From the NCBI GenBank assembly GCA_035620975.1, contig DASPFV010000319.1:1-12166 (forward strand): 12,166 nucleotides of DNA, written 5' to 3'. Position numbers and translations under genes: made by a program. The stretch's first letter is position 1. Every line of letters begins with the position of its first letter. Source of the stretch: DASPFV01 sp035620975. Its GTDB lineage: Bacteria > Acidobacteriota > Vicinamibacteria > Vicinamibacterales > 2-12-FULL-66-21. This document shows positions 1 to 6,343 of the stretch, in pieces. Below the pieces are notes generated by a model that saw only the letters and a list, made by a program, of their open reading frames with translations, had not been told where the DNA came from and did not search any database.

Positions 1-185
1 GTGGCGATGTACCTCGGGAGCTCGGGAATCCTCGGCCCTGGCACATAGCGATTCGCGGTCGGAGCGGCCGCGACGCCTGGTGCCGCAAGGAGGCCAGCGG
101 CCCGAAGCTCTTTCCAGCGTTTCCGGTTGGGCTTGAAGCTCTTATTCGCCGGCCGGCGCGGCGTGACCTTGATCGCGGGAGGCAC
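1..185 (-). CDS. Possible partial gene running off the left edge, unrecognised
   Basis: This minus-strand frame stays open from just after the stop of the Imm11-like gene (TGA at 233-231) to base 1. It has no ATG, but a GTG at 185-183 could start it. The translation from there begins MPPAIKVTPRRPANK, is basic at first, continues with KPNRKRWKELRAAG, and ends in a Pro-rich stretch (GPRIPELPRYIA). I recognise no family. There is no good ribosome binding site before the GTG. A second frame on this strand is also open here, as is common in high-GC DNA, so coding is uncertain. The frame is the same as that of the preceding gene, so it could instead be the former C-terminal part of that gene beyond a stop codon. 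Confidence 0.22.
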   Translation of the reverse strand, partial: MPPAIKVTPRRPANKSFKPNRKRWKELRAAGLLAAPGVAAAPTANRYVPGPRIPELPRYIA

Positions 186-230
186 GCCGGACTCTTGCTC
201 AGCCGCGAGCGCGGGCCCGAGCTTGCGGAA

Positions 231-944
231 TCAAGTCGCGCCGCTCGGGCCGCCGTCGGCTGCAGCGCCTGCCGATCGCCTCTTCGCGTGAAGGGCCGCC
301 ACGCGCTCGTCGTAGTCCTTAGGAAGTCGGTAGCGAAGACCAGACTCGTAAATGAATCCGCGGATCTCGATTTCGCTGAGTTTTTCCAGTCGTAGATTTC
401 CGATTCGAGATTGCCGAAGCAGCCGTACCGCACGACCCGTGATGTACCGGTTCAGATTCCGGTGACCTCGCTCGTCTGGCCGTTCCATGAACAGGTCCGA
501 CCCATCGTAGGATGCCTCCGTGAAATAGCACCCTCGCAGCACAGGAAACCATCCACCCGGGTATCGACGCAGTGTGAGCTCGCTGCGGGCGAGATCCGGA
601 GCATCACAACGCCCGGTAATCGCGAGGCCGTGGAAGCCTGTGATCTCCTGACCATTCTTCGCCGTCAACCGCACGGCGTAGGTGTCCCAGCCAGTGAAGC
701 CAGCCGCCACAAGCAAATCAACCACTCTTGAACTGACGATGAGCGGCAGACCCAGGAGAGTCCAGACCACATCCGATGGACTACCGCTCCCCATCCCCCA
801 ACCAATGTCTACTGGGCCTGACGGTACCCGTTCACCACGGCTGAAGCTCGCTGCGTCTTCGAGTGTACAGTCGACGGTTGCCCTGAACGGGCGATTGGCA
901 ACCGGGTCTTCAAGACTGTAGAGATCGCCGAAGATGCCTGACAT
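231..944 (-). CDS. Imm11/DUF1629-like immunity protein
   Basis: A predicted 237-residue cytosolic protein. The layout fits the Imm11 (DUF1629)/Imm43 group of polymorphic-toxin immunity proteins. A first segment around residues 67-120 (PLIVSSRVVDLLVAAGFTG, then a Gly-rich turn and LAITGRCDAPDLARS) corresponds to the family's 'protect/ligand' half. A second half, residues 131-195, has YDGSDLFM, RYITGRAVRLLRQ and IGNLRLEKL, the usual 'D-S-D-I-F, then T-x-R-V-x-x-L-L, then G-x-x-x-L' pattern. I chose the ATG at 944 because AGGAG lies about 7 bases upstream (CCAGGAGTGGTC-ATG). The frame stays open further upstream to about 1486, but that part includes a Fur remnant in mixed frames and does not look like the same protein. 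Immunity proteins neutralise a cognate toxin by binding; no toxin is visible in the window. The family call is from pattern memory, not a search. Confidence 0.68.
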   Translation of the reverse strand: MSGIFGDLYSLEDPVANRPFRATVDCTLEDAASFSRGERVPSGPVDIGWGMGSGSPSDVVWTLLGLPLIVSSRVVDLLVAAGFTGWDTYAVRLTAKNGQEITGFHGLAITGRCDAPDLARSELTLRRYPGGWFPVLRGCYFTEASYDGSDLFMERPDERGHRNLNRYITGRAVRLLRQSRIGNLRLEKLSEIEIRGFIYESGLRYRLPKDYDERVAALHAKRRSAGAAADGGPSGAT

Positions 945-1236
945 GACCACTCCTGGCCCCCGCGCCTCAGCGTAACATCCATCGGGATTCCGACCCAGGA
1001 CCTGAAGGGATCTCCCCTCTCCGCAGTCTCTGTGGACTGCGGCCGTGACCTTCTCGATGAGCAACGTCCCGGGTATGCCGACCTTCAAGGGACGCTCGGC
1101 AAGGACGGGAAAACACTGTCCGGCGAGCTCACCGTCCTGTGGATTCGAATCCGGATCCGCGGGATGGTCGGGCCCTACATGGCAGACGTCTTCCGGCTTC
1201 TGGCGCGTGTCGGGAGGGGCATCCGAGGACGATGTC
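945..1236. other. Stretch without a recognised gene between the Imm11-like gene and the Fur remnant
   Basis: About 290 bases. The minus-strand frame of the Imm11-like gene is open through it, but the peptide has no recognisable domain and precedes a good Shine-Dalgarno and ATG at 944. In the other minus frame the Fur remnant's reading continues without a stop to 1129 and also looks non-family after the CPDC motif. The only clear structure is a 12-bp perfect palindrome, GGATTCGAATCC, at 1141-1152. This is most plausibly decayed sequence downstream of a broken fur-like gene, carrying the promoter of the Imm11-like gene. Confidence 0.4.
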
Positions 1237-1412
1237 GTGGCCTGGGCAATCCGGACAGCGACCCCAGTAGACGACCTCGGCTTCGTCGATCTCGTAGCCC
1301 CTGTCGCCACGGGCGAGAGACCGGGCGCGGGGTTGACCGCACAGTCGACGTCGACCATGCGGCCGCAGACGCGGCAGATCAGATGGTGGCCCCTCGAAGC
1401 GAGCCGGTGCTG
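1237..1412 (-). pseudogene. Fur-family regulator remnant, C-terminal half, frameshifted
   Basis: Two adjoining minus-strand frames together encode the C-terminal metal-binding region of a Fur/PerR-type repressor. One frame gives HRLASRGHHLICRVCGR followed by MVDVDCAV (about 1409-1310). The other gives GYEIDEAEVVYWGRCPDC (about 1300-1246). The CxxC in ICRVCG and the later CPDC are the paired cysteines of the structural zinc site, and EIDEAEVVYWGRCPDC is a family signature. The join requires a one-base frame change near 1298-1310, close to a GGGG run. The N-terminal winged-helix DNA-binding half (about 80 residues) is absent: the upstream sequence is the 3' end of the lipoprotein gene, whose stop is only about 25 bases away. 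It is therefore truncated as well as frameshifted, and cannot act as a repressor. A sequencing error could explain the frameshift but not the missing half. Confidence 0.78.
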
Positions 1413-1435
1413 GCAGCCAGACGTGTCGTCTGCCG

Positions 1436-2629
1436 TCAGCGCGGCAGCATCTCGAAACGATCCACGTCACAGCGGCCTAAGGTATCCTGATGGTACAACT
1501 CGGCGGCTCCGGTGCCAACGATGCCCGCGGATGTGCCTCTGGCTGAAATGACGCCGGAGATCCTGAGCAGCGAGCCGTCGGGCAGCAGTTCCTGGAGGTC
1601 GAACGCGTCGTAGTCCCATGGACTCAACGGGCGGATGTAGAACTCGATCCCGCCAACGGTCCCGATCGTCCCGGCAAACGCGTCGCTGCCGGCCAGGACG
1701 CCCCCCGACAGCACCACTCTCAAATCGGACCCGGTCTGGTCGATACGGGCGTCGTACACGCGTCGCTTTCCGGCCTCCGGGAACACAGGCGTGCAGTTCT
1801 TGCCGGTGATGGTGAGGGTGTAGAGGCCCGCCAGGTTTTCGACCGGCGGATCTGGCAGCGGCGGCATTGGTGGACTTGGCGGTGATGGACTCGGCGGTGC
1901 CGGGGTTGGCGCTGGCGTTTCGGGTGGCGGCCCGGGCGATGGTCCGGGGCCGGGCGCCGGTCCTTCCGGCGTCGGCGACAGCTCGAACACCAGTGACGCG
2001 TGCGAGTTGATTTCGACCCGCTGGATCTGCTCGAGATACCCGGTCAGGCTCGCTCGAATCCGCACCGATCCAGCGACACCGTACAGCTCGTACAAGCCGG
2101 CGTCGTCCGTCCGCGTCGTGAGCCCTTCACCGGTCCCGCGGATGACCGTGACCCTGACGCCCTCGAGAGGAAGTGCGCCGTCCGAGACGCGTCCGGCCAC
2201 GTGGAACGTTCCCTGCGGTAGAACGAGGATCGTCGCACTTGCGCTGAGGTCGCCCAGACGCACCGTCACGATCCCCCGCCCGCGATCTACGCCCGTAGCC
2301 ATGCCGGGACCGGTCACCGCGAGGACCTCTGAGCCCGCCGGGGTAGACCGGACCGCCCATTCCGCCTGTCCCGTAACGTTCTCGTTCGAGCCGTCCGATC
2401 TTCTGGCGTTCGCGATCAGCTGCACGGACTCGCCTGGAGCGATCTCTTCGGGCGCCATCAGGTGCAGGCTCAGGGTACTGACGGGAGGTGCGGGCGGTGG
2501 CGGCTCTTCCGGCGAGGGACTGGTTGGACTGGGGCCGCACGAGCCGCAGGCGAGGACGATCGCGGCGGCGGCACCGACGGCCAGACCAGCATGAGACTGC
2601 CTGAATCCGGCGGCGACTGGACGGACCAT
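1436..2629 (-). CDS. BIG2 / carboxypeptidase-regulatory-like lipoprotein with proline-rich linker
   Basis: Predicted exported lipoprotein of 397 residues. From the ATG at 2629 it has Arg3, a hydrophobic stretch (LAVGAAAAIVLAC) and a lipobox VLAC with the acylated Cys at 28. Next come a short Pro/Ser spacer, a BIG2-like Ig domain (about 49-138: IAPGESVQLIANAR, ending SASATILVL), a carboxypeptidase-regulatory-like beta domain (about 143-218: HVAGRVSDGALPLEGVRVTV, then TDDAGLYEL), a Pro/Ser/Gly linker (about 219-262) and a beta-rich C-terminal domain with two cysteines (279, 387) that could pair. The Ig and regulatory domains suggest a surface binding or scaffold role; no enzyme motif is visible. 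An alternative GTG start at 2665 adds 12 residues, but the ATG gives a more normal signal peptide and the GTG lies only 6 bases from a direct repeat that may be regulatory. The 3' end abuts the Fur remnant. Confidence 0.8.
   Translation of the reverse strand: MVRPVAAGFRQSHAGLAVGAAAAIVLACGSCGPSPTSPSPEEPPPPAPPVSTLSLHLMAPEEIAPGESVQLIANARRSDGSNENVTGQAEWAVRSTPAGSEVLAVTGPGMATGVDRGRGIVTVRLGDLSASATILVLPQGTFHVAGRVSDGALPLEGVRVTVIRGTGEGLTTRTDDAGLYELYGVAGSVRIRASLTGYLEQIQRVEINSHASLVFELSPTPEGPAPGPGPSPGPPPETPAPTPAPPSPSPPSPPMPPLPDPPVENLAGLYTLTITGKNCTPVFPEAGKRRVYDARIDQTGSDLRVVLSGGVLAGSDAFAGTIGTVGGIEFYIRPLSPWDYDAFDLQELLPDGSLLRISGVISARGTSAGIVGTGAAELYHQDTLGRCDVDRFEMLPR
1844..1975 (-). repeat. Low-complexity proline-rich linker coding segment
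   Basis: Inside the BIG2 lipoprotein gene, a run of about 44 codons encodes mostly Pro with Ser, Gly, Ala and Thr (PAPGPGPSPGPPPE, then PSPSPPSPPMPP). On the plus strand it appears as degenerate ggcggtg/ggtcc units. It separates the two N-terminal beta domains from the C-terminal domain, probably as a stiff extended spacer through or above the envelope, and is a likely site of length variation between strains. Confidence 0.7.
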
Positions 2630-2671
2630 ACTTACCAAAACGCCGCCTGTCGGCGAACCGGACACGAGGCC

Positions 2672-2695
2672 CTGAATGACGACGATCTGAATGAC
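2672..2695. repeat. 9-bp direct repeat with 15-bp period upstream of the BIG2 lipoprotein gene
   Basis: CTGAATGAC occurs at 2672-2680 and again at 2687-2695, separated by GACGAT. On the coding strand it reads GTCATTCAG twice. It lies in the 63-base gap between the TPR-metallopeptidase stop and the upstream limit of the lipoprotein gene, 43 bases before the preferred ATG. Immediately next to it is a 6-bp inverted repeat (GGATGC 2697-2702 / GCATCC 2711-2716). It could be a tandem regulator site or chance. Confidence 0.4.
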
Positions 2696-2728
2696 AGGAT
2701 GCGTCGCCGAGCATCCCGCCCCGGGGAG

Positions 2729-3823
2729 TCAGTCGCGCGCGACGAGCGCCGCGAACTCCTCGTATGGCATACCGATATGCTGCTGGAACGCAAAGGCGAA
2801 CGAAGCGCCTCGCCCGAGCTGCCGAAGCAGGGCGACGACAGTGGCCGCGCCGCGGTGCTCGAGGAGGCGCCGGACGGCGTGCGCGGCCGATGCGTATGCG
2901 AGCTCCGCCTCGGGTCTGGAGAGACCGATGAAACCGCGGTGCAGCGTCGACAGCCCGGGCCGCCCTGCGCCGCTCACCAGCAGGGGTTGTGCCTCACCGT
3001 TCCCCCCGGACGCGAGCACGGTGGCGAGACCTTCGCTCAGCCACGCGGGCACGCTGCGGCCGGCCATGCCGACGACCACTGCGTGAACGAGCTCGTGGGA
3101 CAGCACACGATCGAGCTCGTCACCCCGCTCGAGCGTCTCACCGAGCGGTACACGGATGCGTCCGTCATAGGCCGCGGCCGACCACTCGGCCAGGCGCGTG
3201 AAGTCGGCAAACTGCTCGCGGGTGTAGAGCACGACGGTGACCGGCGCCGGCGGGTACACGCCCAGCGTGCGCCCGATTCGCCAGTATGCCGACTCGAGCC
3301 GCGCGACGACGTCGCGCGCGAGGGCTTCGTCGGCGGCGCGTTCGAAGAGCGCCGTGAAGCGCGCCGTGCGGACCTGGTGAAACCGGCTCTGCAGCTCGTA
3401 CTCCCGTCGCCAGAGAGCGAGCTGCTTCTCGAGATCCTGATTCGGCGACCGGAGCCGCGCGGTGTCGTAGATGGAGATCGCCTCCGGCAGACGCCCCGCC
3501 CGGTAGTGGAGATCGCCGAGCCACATTGCCGCCGGCAGATGGTCCGGCTTGAGCGCCAGGGCGCATTCGAAACGGCGCTGCGCCAGGTCGTCCTGCCCCA
3601 GCATGAAGGCCGCGACGCCCGCGCCGAAGCACAGGCTCGCGTCGCCGGGCTGTAAGGCCGCCGCCGCGGTGAACGCGTCCAGAGCGTCACCGAAGCGCTG
3701 CTGCTCGATGGCGACCGTCCCCGCGCGCGCCAGGGCGATCGGATCCTGCGCTGCGCCGGCGTCAGGAGCCAGGCAGCCGGCCAGCAGCAGCACGATCGGC
3801 GCGATCCCGAGTCGACTCGACAC
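2729..3823 (-). CDS. TPR-containing Peptidase-MA-like zinc metallopeptidase lipoprotein
   Basis: A 364-residue exported protein. The N-terminus GIAPIVLLLAGC is a lipoprotein signal with lipobox LAGC, acylated Cys at 17. Residues about 30-125 form TPR-like helical repeats (AIEQQRFGDALDAFTAAAAL, ALALKPDHLPAAMWLGDLHY, AGRLPEAISIYDTA). The C-terminal half is a gluzincin-type peptidase: HELVH at 243-247 provides the two His ligands and catalytic Glu, and WLSEGLA at 261-267 provides the third ligand Glu264, as in the Peptidase_MA family. The active site looks intact. The start is a GTG at 3823 with no clear Shine-Dalgarno, chosen because it gives the complete signal peptide. It probably acts in the periplasm, anchored to a membrane, with the TPRs recruiting a partner; its substrate is unknown. 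It is followed, 63 bases or more later, by the BIG2 lipoprotein on the same strand. Confidence 0.85.
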   Translation of the reverse strand: MSSRLGIAPIVLLLAGCLAPDAGAAQDPIALARAGTVAIEQQRFGDALDAFTAAAALQPGDASLCFGAGVAAFMLGQDDLAQRRFECALALKPDHLPAAMWLGDLHYRAGRLPEAISIYDTARLRSPNQDLEKQLALWRREYELQSRFHQVRTARFTALFERAADEALARDVVARLESAYWRIGRTLGVYPPAPVTVVLYTREQFADFTRLAEWSAAAYDGRIRVPLGETLERGDELDRVLSHELVHAVVVGMAGRSVPAWLSEGLATVLASGGNGEAQPLLVSGAGRPGLSTLHRGFIGLSRPEAELAYASAAHAVRRLLEHRGAATVVALLRQLGRGASFAFAFQQHIGMPYEEFAALVARD

Positions 3824-3878
3824 GGCGAGCCGCTGGTGTGCAAGAAGGAAACCCGCGTGACAGGAGCCTCAGCCTGGC

Positions 3879-3894
3879 ATTTCCGGCCGGAAAT
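3879..3894. repeat. Perfect 16-bp palindrome upstream of the TPR-metallopeptidase gene
   Basis: ATTTCCGGCCGGAAAT is self-complementary over all 16 bases. It lies 55 bases before the GTG start of the metallopeptidase gene, in the 132-base gap after the small membrane protein gene. The position fits an operator for a dimeric regulator. As RNA it would form a loopless or tiny-loop hairpin and has no U-run, so a terminator is less likely. Confidence 0.45.
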
Positions 3895-3904
3895 CACGCC
3901 TTTC

Positions 3905-3922
3905 TGTGGCCCCGGGTCCACA
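3905..3922. repeat. 18-bp near-palindrome after the small membrane protein gene
   Basis: TGTGG-C-CCCGGG-T-CCACA is symmetrical apart from one mismatched pair. On the minus strand it falls 33 bases past the stop of the 118-residue membrane protein gene. It could form a GC-rich stem that slows transcription, but no U-tract follows on that strand, so a factor-independent terminator is not established. Together with the adjacent 16-bp palindrome it makes this gap unusually rich in symmetry. Confidence 0.35.
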
Positions 3923-3955
3923 AAAGTCGCCTCCGGGGGTCCAGCCGTTCCGCCG

Positions 3956-4312
3956 TCAGACGCGGCCCATGATGGCCGGCAGCAGGAACACCAGCCAGAA
4001 CTCGCCAAGATTGACCACCAGCGTGACGGTCAGGGGCGGCGTACGAACGCCGCGATCCCTGGCGCGTTTCAGGCCGATGCCGGCGGCCATCATCCCGATG
4101 ACGGTTGCGCCCAGCGTGGCACCCATCGCGGCCATCGTCACCACGAATTCGCCTAGCCGCTCGAGGCCAGCTTGACGCGGCCCGGTCAGCATCCATCCCG
4201 CCACGACCAGACCGATTGCCCCGGCGATAGCGGTCACGCCGGACACGATGATCGCGGCGGTCGGCTCCCAGACGTCGGGCTGGCCGGTGTCGGTGTTCGT
4301 CATCAGAGGCAT
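3956..4312 (-). CDS. Small three-helix integral membrane protein, unrecognised
   Basis: A 118-residue hydrophobic protein with three predicted membrane segments, at about 19-43 (AAIIVSGVTAIAGAIGLVVAG), 56-81 (FVVTMAAMGATLGATVIGMM) and 94-116 (LTVTLVVNLGEFWLVFLLPA). A basic loop, KRARDRGVR at 82-90, probably faces the cytoplasm, so the N-terminus would be outside. Glycines are frequent in helices 1 and 2, suggesting tight packing or oligomerisation. I recognise no family. GAGG lies close to the ATG at 4312 and about 12 bases from a second ATG at 4303, so either could be used. It follows the FAD oxidase by 81 bases on the same strand and may be read with it; the gap shows nothing notable. Confidence 0.65.
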   Translation of the reverse strand: MPLMTNTDTGQPDVWEPTAAIIVSGVTAIAGAIGLVVAGWMLTGPRQAGLERLGEFVVTMAAMGATLGATVIGMMAAGIGLKRARDRGVRTPPLTVTLVVNLGEFWLVFLLPAIMGRV

Positions 4313-4393
4313 GACCCTCGCTTTCAGTTCACGAAGAGCAGACTGCCATCGCCGTGAAGCACGTCGGACATCACCCGGTGGTACACCGCTCCC

Positions 4394-5800
4394 TCACTCC
4401 GGGATCACCTTGCCAGGGTTCAGGAGGCCGAGCGGGTCCAGCGCCTGTTTGATCGCCCGCATCACCGACAGCGCCTCCGGTCCGTGTTCGCGTTCCATGA
4501 ACTTGCGCTTGCCAAGGCCGACTCCGTGCTCGCCCGTGCAGGTGCCGCCCATGGCCAGCGCCCGGTCGACCAGGCGATGCGTGAGGCGCTCGGCTTCGGC
4601 CATCTCGGCGGCGTCGTCCGGGTGAACCGGGAAGATCAGGTGGAAGTTGCCGTCCCCGGCGTGCCCGACGAGCGGACCGACGAGCGGCGAGCCTGCCAGG
4701 TCGGCCTTCGTCTCGCGGATGCAGTCGGCGAGCCGCGAGATCGGCACGCACACGTCCGTCGTCCACCCGCGGGCCCCGGGCCGGAGGGCGAGCGCCGCGT
4801 AGTAGGCATCGTGCCGGGCCTGCCAGAGCGCGGCGCGCCGCTCCGGACTGAGCGCGCGACCGACGTCGTGCCCGCCGTTTGCCGCCGCGATCGCCGCGAA
4901 CTCGTCGACCTGGGCCGAGACGTCCTGCGCGCTCAGCCCGTGGAACTCGACGAAGAGGGTCGGCGCCACCGCACAATCCAGCGCCGAGTGGCGGTTCACG
5001 GCGGCCATCAGCACCTCGTCCAGCAGTTCCATGCGCGCCACGGGAATCCCCAGCTGGATCGTCGTGATGACTACGCGGACGGCACTCTCGATATCGTCGA
5101 ACCAGCAGCTGGCAGCGGCCACCGCTTCGGGACGCCCGTGCAGCCGCAGCGTGACTTCGGTGATGATCCCGAGCGTCCCTTCCGAGCCCACGAACAGCCG
5201 CGTCAGGTCGTAGCCGGCGGAGGACTTCCGTGCCCGGCTCCCGGTGTGCACCACCCGGCCGTCGGCCAGGACGACCGTGAGGCCGAGCACCACGTCCCGC
5301 ATCGTGCCGTAGCGCACGGCCGTGGTCCCAGACGCGCGCGTCGCGGCCATGCCGCCGATCGTCGCGTCCGCGCCCGGATCCAGCGGAAACATCAAGCCCG
5401 TGGACAGCAGGTGCCGATCGAGCTGCTTGTGAGTCACGCCGGCTTCGACGGTCACGTCGAGATCCTCCACGCTGAGGCGCAGGATCCGCGTCATCCGCGA
5501 CAAGTCGACGGTAAGGCCACCCCGGGACGGGATGACATGGCCTTCGAGCGATGACCCGGCGCCGAACGCCACCACGGGACATCGATGCCCCGCGCAGGCG
5601 ATCACGAGGCGGTGCACCTCCTCGGTCCCCATCGGGTAGGCGACCGCGTCGGGCAGCCGCGCGGGATGGTGGGACTCCCCCCGGCTGTGATGCTCGCGCA
5701 CGACAGCCGACGTGACCAGGCGATCCCCGAGTATCGCCCGGAGCGCGGTGACCAGACCGTCGGGGAGCGCCGCGTCGGCAGTCGCCATGCGCCGGATCAT
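4394..5800 (-). CDS. FAD-linked oxidase, D-lactate dehydrogenase (cytochrome) / glycolate oxidase GlcD type
   Basis: Oxidises a D-2-hydroxyacid, most likely D-lactate, to the 2-oxoacid with FAD and passes electrons to a quinone or cytochrome. From the ATG at 5800 it has 468 residues. The N-terminal FAD_binding_4 domain carries FGAGSSLEGH (79-88), which is typical of the LDHD branch, then PLDPGADATIGGMAATRASG and VGSEGTLGIITEVTL. The C-terminal FAD-oxidase domain carries GHAGDGNFH (379-387), with the His that binds FAD or substrate, and CTGEHGVGLGKRKFM (421-435), ending LDPLGLLNPGKV. Length and motifs are complete. Starts at 5788 (ATG) or 5875 (GTG, overlapping the upstream gene) are possible; none has a strong Shine-Dalgarno. 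It begins 32 bases after the NTF2-fold gene, suggesting one transcript. Substrate choice between D-lactate and glycolate cannot be settled from sequence alone; no GlcE or GlcF partner is present. Confidence 0.9.
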   Translation of the reverse strand: MIRRMATADAALPDGLVTALRAILGDRLVTSAVVREHHSRGESHHPARLPDAVAYPMGTEEVHRLVIACAGHRCPVVAFGAGSSLEGHVIPSRGGLTVDLSRMTRILRLSVEDLDVTVEAGVTHKQLDRHLLSTGLMFPLDPGADATIGGMAATRASGTTAVRYGTMRDVVLGLTVVLADGRVVHTGSRARKSSAGYDLTRLFVGSEGTLGIITEVTLRLHGRPEAVAAASCWFDDIESAVRVVITTIQLGIPVARMELLDEVLMAAVNRHSALDCAVAPTLFVEFHGLSAQDVSAQVDEFAAIAAANGGHDVGRALSPERRAALWQARHDAYYAALALRPGARGWTTDVCVPISRLADCIRETKADLAGSPLVGPLVGHAGDGNFHLIFPVHPDDAAEMAEAERLTHRLVDRALAMGGTCTGEHGVGLGKRKFMEREHGPEALSVMRAIKQALDPLGLLNPGKVIPE

Positions 5801-5832
5801 GACACGACCGCGGTGCTCGGTCGATGCCGCCG

Positions 5833-6258
5833 TCACGAGCCGAGGCGCGTCGCGTGAGAAGCAACTACCTGCCACCGGCCGGCGCGCCGAATGAATACGT
5901 CTGTGAAGCGCAGTGTGACCTCACCCGGAGGAGCGCCTCCGGTGACTACTCTGGTGCGACCCGTGACGACGGCAGCGTCGCCGAACAGGCGGACCGAGAT
6001 ATCGTCCACGTCGAACTCCTCGATGGATACTGCAGGAGCCTTGCACATCTGTAGCGCTTCGGGCTTGGTGATGACCGCGCCGGTGATGTGGATCACGGAC
6101 CATTCCGGGGCCAGCATCGCACCCCAGGCCGAGCAGTCGCCTTCCTTCCACGTTGCGGCAAGCTGCTGCTCGAGCCGTGTCAGTTCGCGAGTGACCTCGG
6201 CCAGTTCGGTGATAGCCGGCTGCGCGAAAGCGACGGCGAGCGCCAGGATCAGAGTCAT
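5833..6258 (-). CDS. Exported NTF2-fold (DUF4440/SnoaL-like) protein
   Basis: A 141-residue protein with a short signal peptide (MTLILALAVAFA, probable cleavage near residue 12). The mature part matches the DUF4440/SnoaL-like NTF2 fold: an N-terminal helix (LTRLEQQLAATWKEGD), then the strand-rich core with WSVIHITGAVITKPE, DISVRLFGDAAVVTGRT, and the closing TDVFIRRAGRWQVVASHAT, which is a family hallmark. Such proteins form a cone-shaped pocket and bind small molecules or act as enzymes; no catalytic residue can be assigned here. The start is well supported by GGAGG seven bases before the ATG. It precedes the FAD oxidase by 32 bases in the same direction, so a shared transcript is likely, although a functional link is only an inference. 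Confidence 0.85.
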   Translation of the reverse strand: MTLILALAVAFAQPAITELAEVTRELTRLEQQLAATWKEGDCSAWGAMLAPEWSVIHITGAVITKPEALQMCKAPAVSIEEFDVDDISVRLFGDAAVVTGRTRVVTGGAPPGEVTLRFTDVFIRRAGRWQVVASHATRLGS

Positions 6259-6318
6259 GCTGCACCCTCCGGATCACCCACGTGTGCTGACGAGTATCCA
6301 CGTTGGCCTGACGCGGCC

Positions 6319-6343
6319 GACGCCCTGGCGATGAACGGGCGTC
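6319..6343. repeat. 7-bp inverted repeat overlapping the stop of the DNA repair gene
   Basis: GACGCCC at 6319-6325 and GGGCGTC at 6337-6343 are separated by 11 bases. The right arm overlaps the stop codon of the alkylation-repair gene (6344-6342), so a hairpin would form right at its 3' end. No U-run follows on the minus strand. It may be a weak terminator or simply an RNA-stabilising stem. Confidence 0.3.

Noticed and set aside
1141..1152. GGATTCGAATCC, resembling the T-arm of a tRNA and a possible attachment site
   Set aside because: Neither strand gives a paired T-stem, acceptor stem or anticodon arm around it, and no integrase or duplicate copy is visible.
1032..1240. KatG-like or other peroxide-defence gene after the Fur remnant
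   Set aside because: Fur-type genes often precede katG, and a Cys-Pro-Val-like string tempted me, but no Trp/His catalytic motif or further similarity follows.
2462..3655. A 397-codon plus-strand frame across the two lipoprotein genes
   Set aside because: It spans the 3' end of the metallopeptidase gene and the 5' end of the BIG2 gene in antisense, with no recognisable motif; the opposite strand has HELVH and a lipobox.
4371..5864. A 497-codon minus-strand frame overlapping the FAD oxidase
   Set aside because: It is Arg/Gly/Pro-rich with no motif and lies in another register of a gene with complete FAD-oxidase signatures.
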